The notes under the pieces were generated by a model. It was not told the origin of the DNA. It ran no database searches and saw only the letters and a program-made list of their open reading frames with translations. A DNA stretch of 64,000 nt from Sneathiella chinensis (GTDB lineage: Bacteria; Pseudomonadota; Alphaproteobacteria; Sneathiellales; Sneathiellaceae): assembly GCF_012720115.1 (NCBI RefSeq), contig NZ_VNWN01000002.1, positions 1,240,001 through 1,304,000 of the forward strand. Direction: 5' to 3'. Below, one piece after another: positions 62,366 through 64,000 of this stretch. The position numbers and the translations under genes were made by a program. Positions within the stretch are counted from its first letter, which is position 1. Each line of letters starts with the position of its first letter.

Positions 62366-62746
62366 TTATGCGGTGGGGGGTGTGTATATGGCGAAGCTGC
62401 CATTAGCCTTGGCCACCAGTTTGCCGCCTGCCTGTATTTCCGATTCAATATTGGCAATGGATCGTCCCCGATTGACAATGCGGGAGTGGCAGGTCACTTC
62501 CCCTTCCAGAACGGGGCGGAAATAATTGATTTTGATTTCAATCGTTGCGCAGATTTGTCCGTCCGGTAGGGTCGGGTAGAGGGCGCTTCCCATGCCGGTA
62601 TCCGCCATTGTAAACAGAACCCCACCGTGAACAACCTTATGTGGGTTGAAATGAGCCTCTGTCAGGCGCAGTTTGCAAAGGCTTTCTCCCGGATTGGCGG
62701 GGATGAATTCAAGGCCCACCTGATCGGAAAACGGGTTAAATGACAT
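62366..62746 (-). CDS. PaaI-family hotdog thioesterase
   Basis: The 126-residue single hotdog-domain protein has the family motif HFNPHKVVHGGVLFTMADTGMG (given as HFNPHKVVHGG and VLFTMADTGMG, about 40-61), where the Asp and the HGG turn form the active site. Such enzymes hydrolyse small aromatic or acyl-CoA thioesters. The true substrate is unknown. AAGGAG lies 7 nt before the ATG at 62746. It is divergent from the antiporter gene. Confidence 0.88.
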   Translation of the reverse strand: MSFNPFSDQVGLEFIPANPGESLCKLRLTEAHFNPHKVVHGGVLFTMADTGMGSALYPTLPDGQICATIEIKINYFRPVLEGEVTCHSRIVNRGRSIANIESEIQAGGKLVAKANGSFAIYTPPTA

Positions 62747-62908
62747 TGTTTTTCTCCTTTTTGTTGCCAAGTCTGCCCGAAATTTCAGGCGTTTCAAGGC
62801 TGAATATGGCGAAAAGGTTAAATTCATCCGCCATCCGATCCGGGGTTGTGGACAAATGGGATTGGGGCGCGTATCACTTTCCTAATGCATCAGAAAGGAT
62901 GAACCGGC

Positions 62909-64000
62909 GTGTATGTCATTGGAAAAAATATTGTTCTTCAAATGATCCTGTGGGTGGGCCTGACAGGAAACGCCGCTGCTGCCGGGGGGGAATTGCCACC
63001 GCTGGTGTATGATATCGGTGTCAGCCTGTTCGCGGCCAGTATTCTCGCCATCCTTTTTGTGAAGATCAAAATTCCCAGTATCGCAGCCTTTCTGCTTGCC
63101 GGTATTCTGGTCGGCCCCGTTGGTTTTGGCCTGATTACGGAGCCGGATAATATTGATACCATCGCCGAGTTGGGCTTTTTGCTGCTTTTGTTCATGATCG
63201 GGCTGGAAATCGATATCCGCAAGACCTTCAAGAGCGGGCGGATGATCGTGATTTCCGGGATCCTGCAATATCCGCTCAGCGTTCTGTTCGGGTTTGCCTT
63301 TGTAAAGCTGTTGGTCTGGGGGGGATTGACCGTCACCCTGACCGGCCCGTTTGATGCCCTGTATTTCGGGATTTTCATTGCCGGCTCCTCGACCCTGTTG
63401 GTGATCAATCTTTTCCAGCAGAATTATGAACTGGATACGGAGCCGGGCCGGATCGCGCTGGGCATTTTGGTGTTTCAGGATATCTGGGCGATCATTGTGA
63501 TCGTGATCCAGCCGAACTTCCAGTCGCCCGAAGTGCTGCCGATCTTTATCTCAATCGCCGGAATTATCGTGCTGTCCGCGATTTCCTACGGACTGGCAAA
63601 GCATCTGGTAGTCCATGCGTTCCGCTGGCTGTCGAAAGAGCCGCAACTGGTCTTTGTGGGGGCCATTGGCTGGTGTTTCAGCATCGTCTTTATCGGCAGT
63701 AGTCTCGATTATCTGGGCAGCATGGTTTTCGATTTTCCGACGCCCCTGTCCGTAGGGTCGGGGATGAGTGCCCTGATTGCCGGGATGACCATTGCGACCC
63801 TGCCATATAGCCGCGAAATCGTGGGCAAGGTCGGCGTGGTGCGGGACTTCTTCATCATCCTGTTCTTTGTCGGGCTTGGCATGAGTATTCCGCCCGTAAC
63901 CGATTTCAGCGTCATCAAGATCGCGGTTGTTCTGGCCTTTATTGCCCTGCTGACCCGGCAGTTGATCTTTTTCCCGCTGTTTTACTTCACCGGGGGGGAT
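62909..64000 (+). CDS. CPA2-type cation:proton antiporter, N-terminal part (runs off window)
   Basis: An open frame of 364 codons from the GTG at 62909 continues past the window edge. The first residues include a possible signal-like helix. The membrane domain starts with SILAILFVKIKIPSIAAFLLAGILVGP, then FMIGLEIDIRKTF, GSSTLLVINLFQQNYEL and ILVFQDIWAII, the Na+/H+ exchanger or KefB/KefC-like CPA2 pattern. Whether a C-terminal TrkA-N domain follows is out of view. Ion specificity is not decided. AAAGGA precedes the GTG at a suitable distance. An ATG at 62942 is an alternative. Confidence 0.82.
   Translation, partial: MYVIGKNIVLQMILWVGLTGNAAAAGGELPPLVYDIGVSLFAASILAILFVKIKIPSIAAFLLAGILVGPVGFGLITEPDNIDTIAELGFLLLLFMIGLEIDIRKTFKSGRMIVISGILQYPLSVLFGFAFVKLLVWGGLTVTLTGPFDALYFGIFIAGSSTLLVINLFQQNYELDTEPGRIALGILVFQDIWAIIVIVIQPNFQSPEVLPIFISIAGIIVLSAISYGLAKHLVVHAFRWLSKEPQLVFVGAIGWCFSIVFIGSSLDYLGSMVFDFPTPLSVGSGMSALIAGMTIATLPYSREIVGKVGVVRDFFIILFFVGLGMSIPPVTDFSVIKIAVVLAFIALLTRQLIFFPLFYFTGGD

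Noticed and set aside
62943-62975. TGATCC at the start of the antiporter gene as an RpoE promoter
   Set aside because: No TA-rich -10 at the right distance, and it lies within coding DNA.

Overview
The window looks like ordinary chromosome from a free-living, probably marine alphaproteobacterium. I see no insertion sequence, phage gene, CRISPR array or tRNA. The lineage call is an inference from several signs: an RpoE/ChrR photo-oxidative-stress pair like that of Rhodobacter, an FnrL-type regulator with a Cys-x2-Cys-x7-Cys cluster beside hemN and a complete ccoNOQP-GHIS locus, a B12-controlled cbtBA unit, a deoxyhypusine-synthase-like polyamine operon and a class GN (proteobacterial) sortase pair. 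I cannot name a genus.

Layout. 0-3.9 kb: RpoE/ChrR with a divergent operon (FAD oxidoreductase, DUF1365 protein, Cfa-type methyltransferase) for membrane-lipid modification. 3.9-7.2 kb: OxyR divergent from ahpC-ahpF (peroxide defence). 7.2-10.1 kb: an MFS carrier and a BCCT betaine-type transporter. 10.6-12.9 kb: a tungstate-type ABC transporter (tupB-tupC-tupA). 13.0-14.5 kb: a photolyase with its own RpoE-type promoter. 14.6-19.3 kb: an envelope glycosylation cluster (LABN protein, ArnT-like and DPM1-like glycosyltransferases, LpxH-like phosphatase, GT4). 19.3-24.2 kb: a chemoreceptor, a DusC-type tRNA dihydrouridine synthase and a secreted beta-helix protein. 24.2-25.8 kb: a cobalamin-riboswitch cobalt unit (cbtB, cbtA, DUF1636). 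25.9-28.4 kb: a TRIC channel, a crotonase, a small monooxygenase and a DksA-like protein with a perfect FNR box. 28.7-30.6 kb: an orphan PAS histidine kinase. 30.6-34.2 kb: a structured leader followed by a polyamine operon (ornithine-type decarboxylase, DHS-like, agmatinase-like). 34.4-39.1 kb: the sortase target and sortase, UppP and a DUF3108 protein. 39.1-46.4 kb: Lrp divergent from indolepyruvate oxidoreductase, an adenylate cyclase, an MBL hydrolase and a LysR regulator. 46.6-48.4 kb: an acyl-CoA dehydrogenase. 48.6-58.9 kb: a microaerobic respiration island (fnrL, hemN, ccoNOQP, ccoGHIS). 59-64 kb: an MFS carrier, a TerB-DnaJ protein, an AmpD-like amidase, the RNase P RNA, a thioesterase and the start of a CPA2 antiporter.

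Regulatory logic visible in the DNA. Three sites of the form TGATCY-N18-TA link rpoE-chrR, the lipid operon and the photolyase into one probable RpoE regulon. FNR-type boxes precede the DksA-like gene and ccoN, so the FnrL encoded here probably controls both. A B12 riboswitch controls cbtBA. A folded leader with two tiny ORFs and a 23-bp palindrome precedes the polyamine operon. The most promising places for something new are that leader, the three-gene polyamine operon, and the sortase target, whose C-terminal signal lacks the usual proline.
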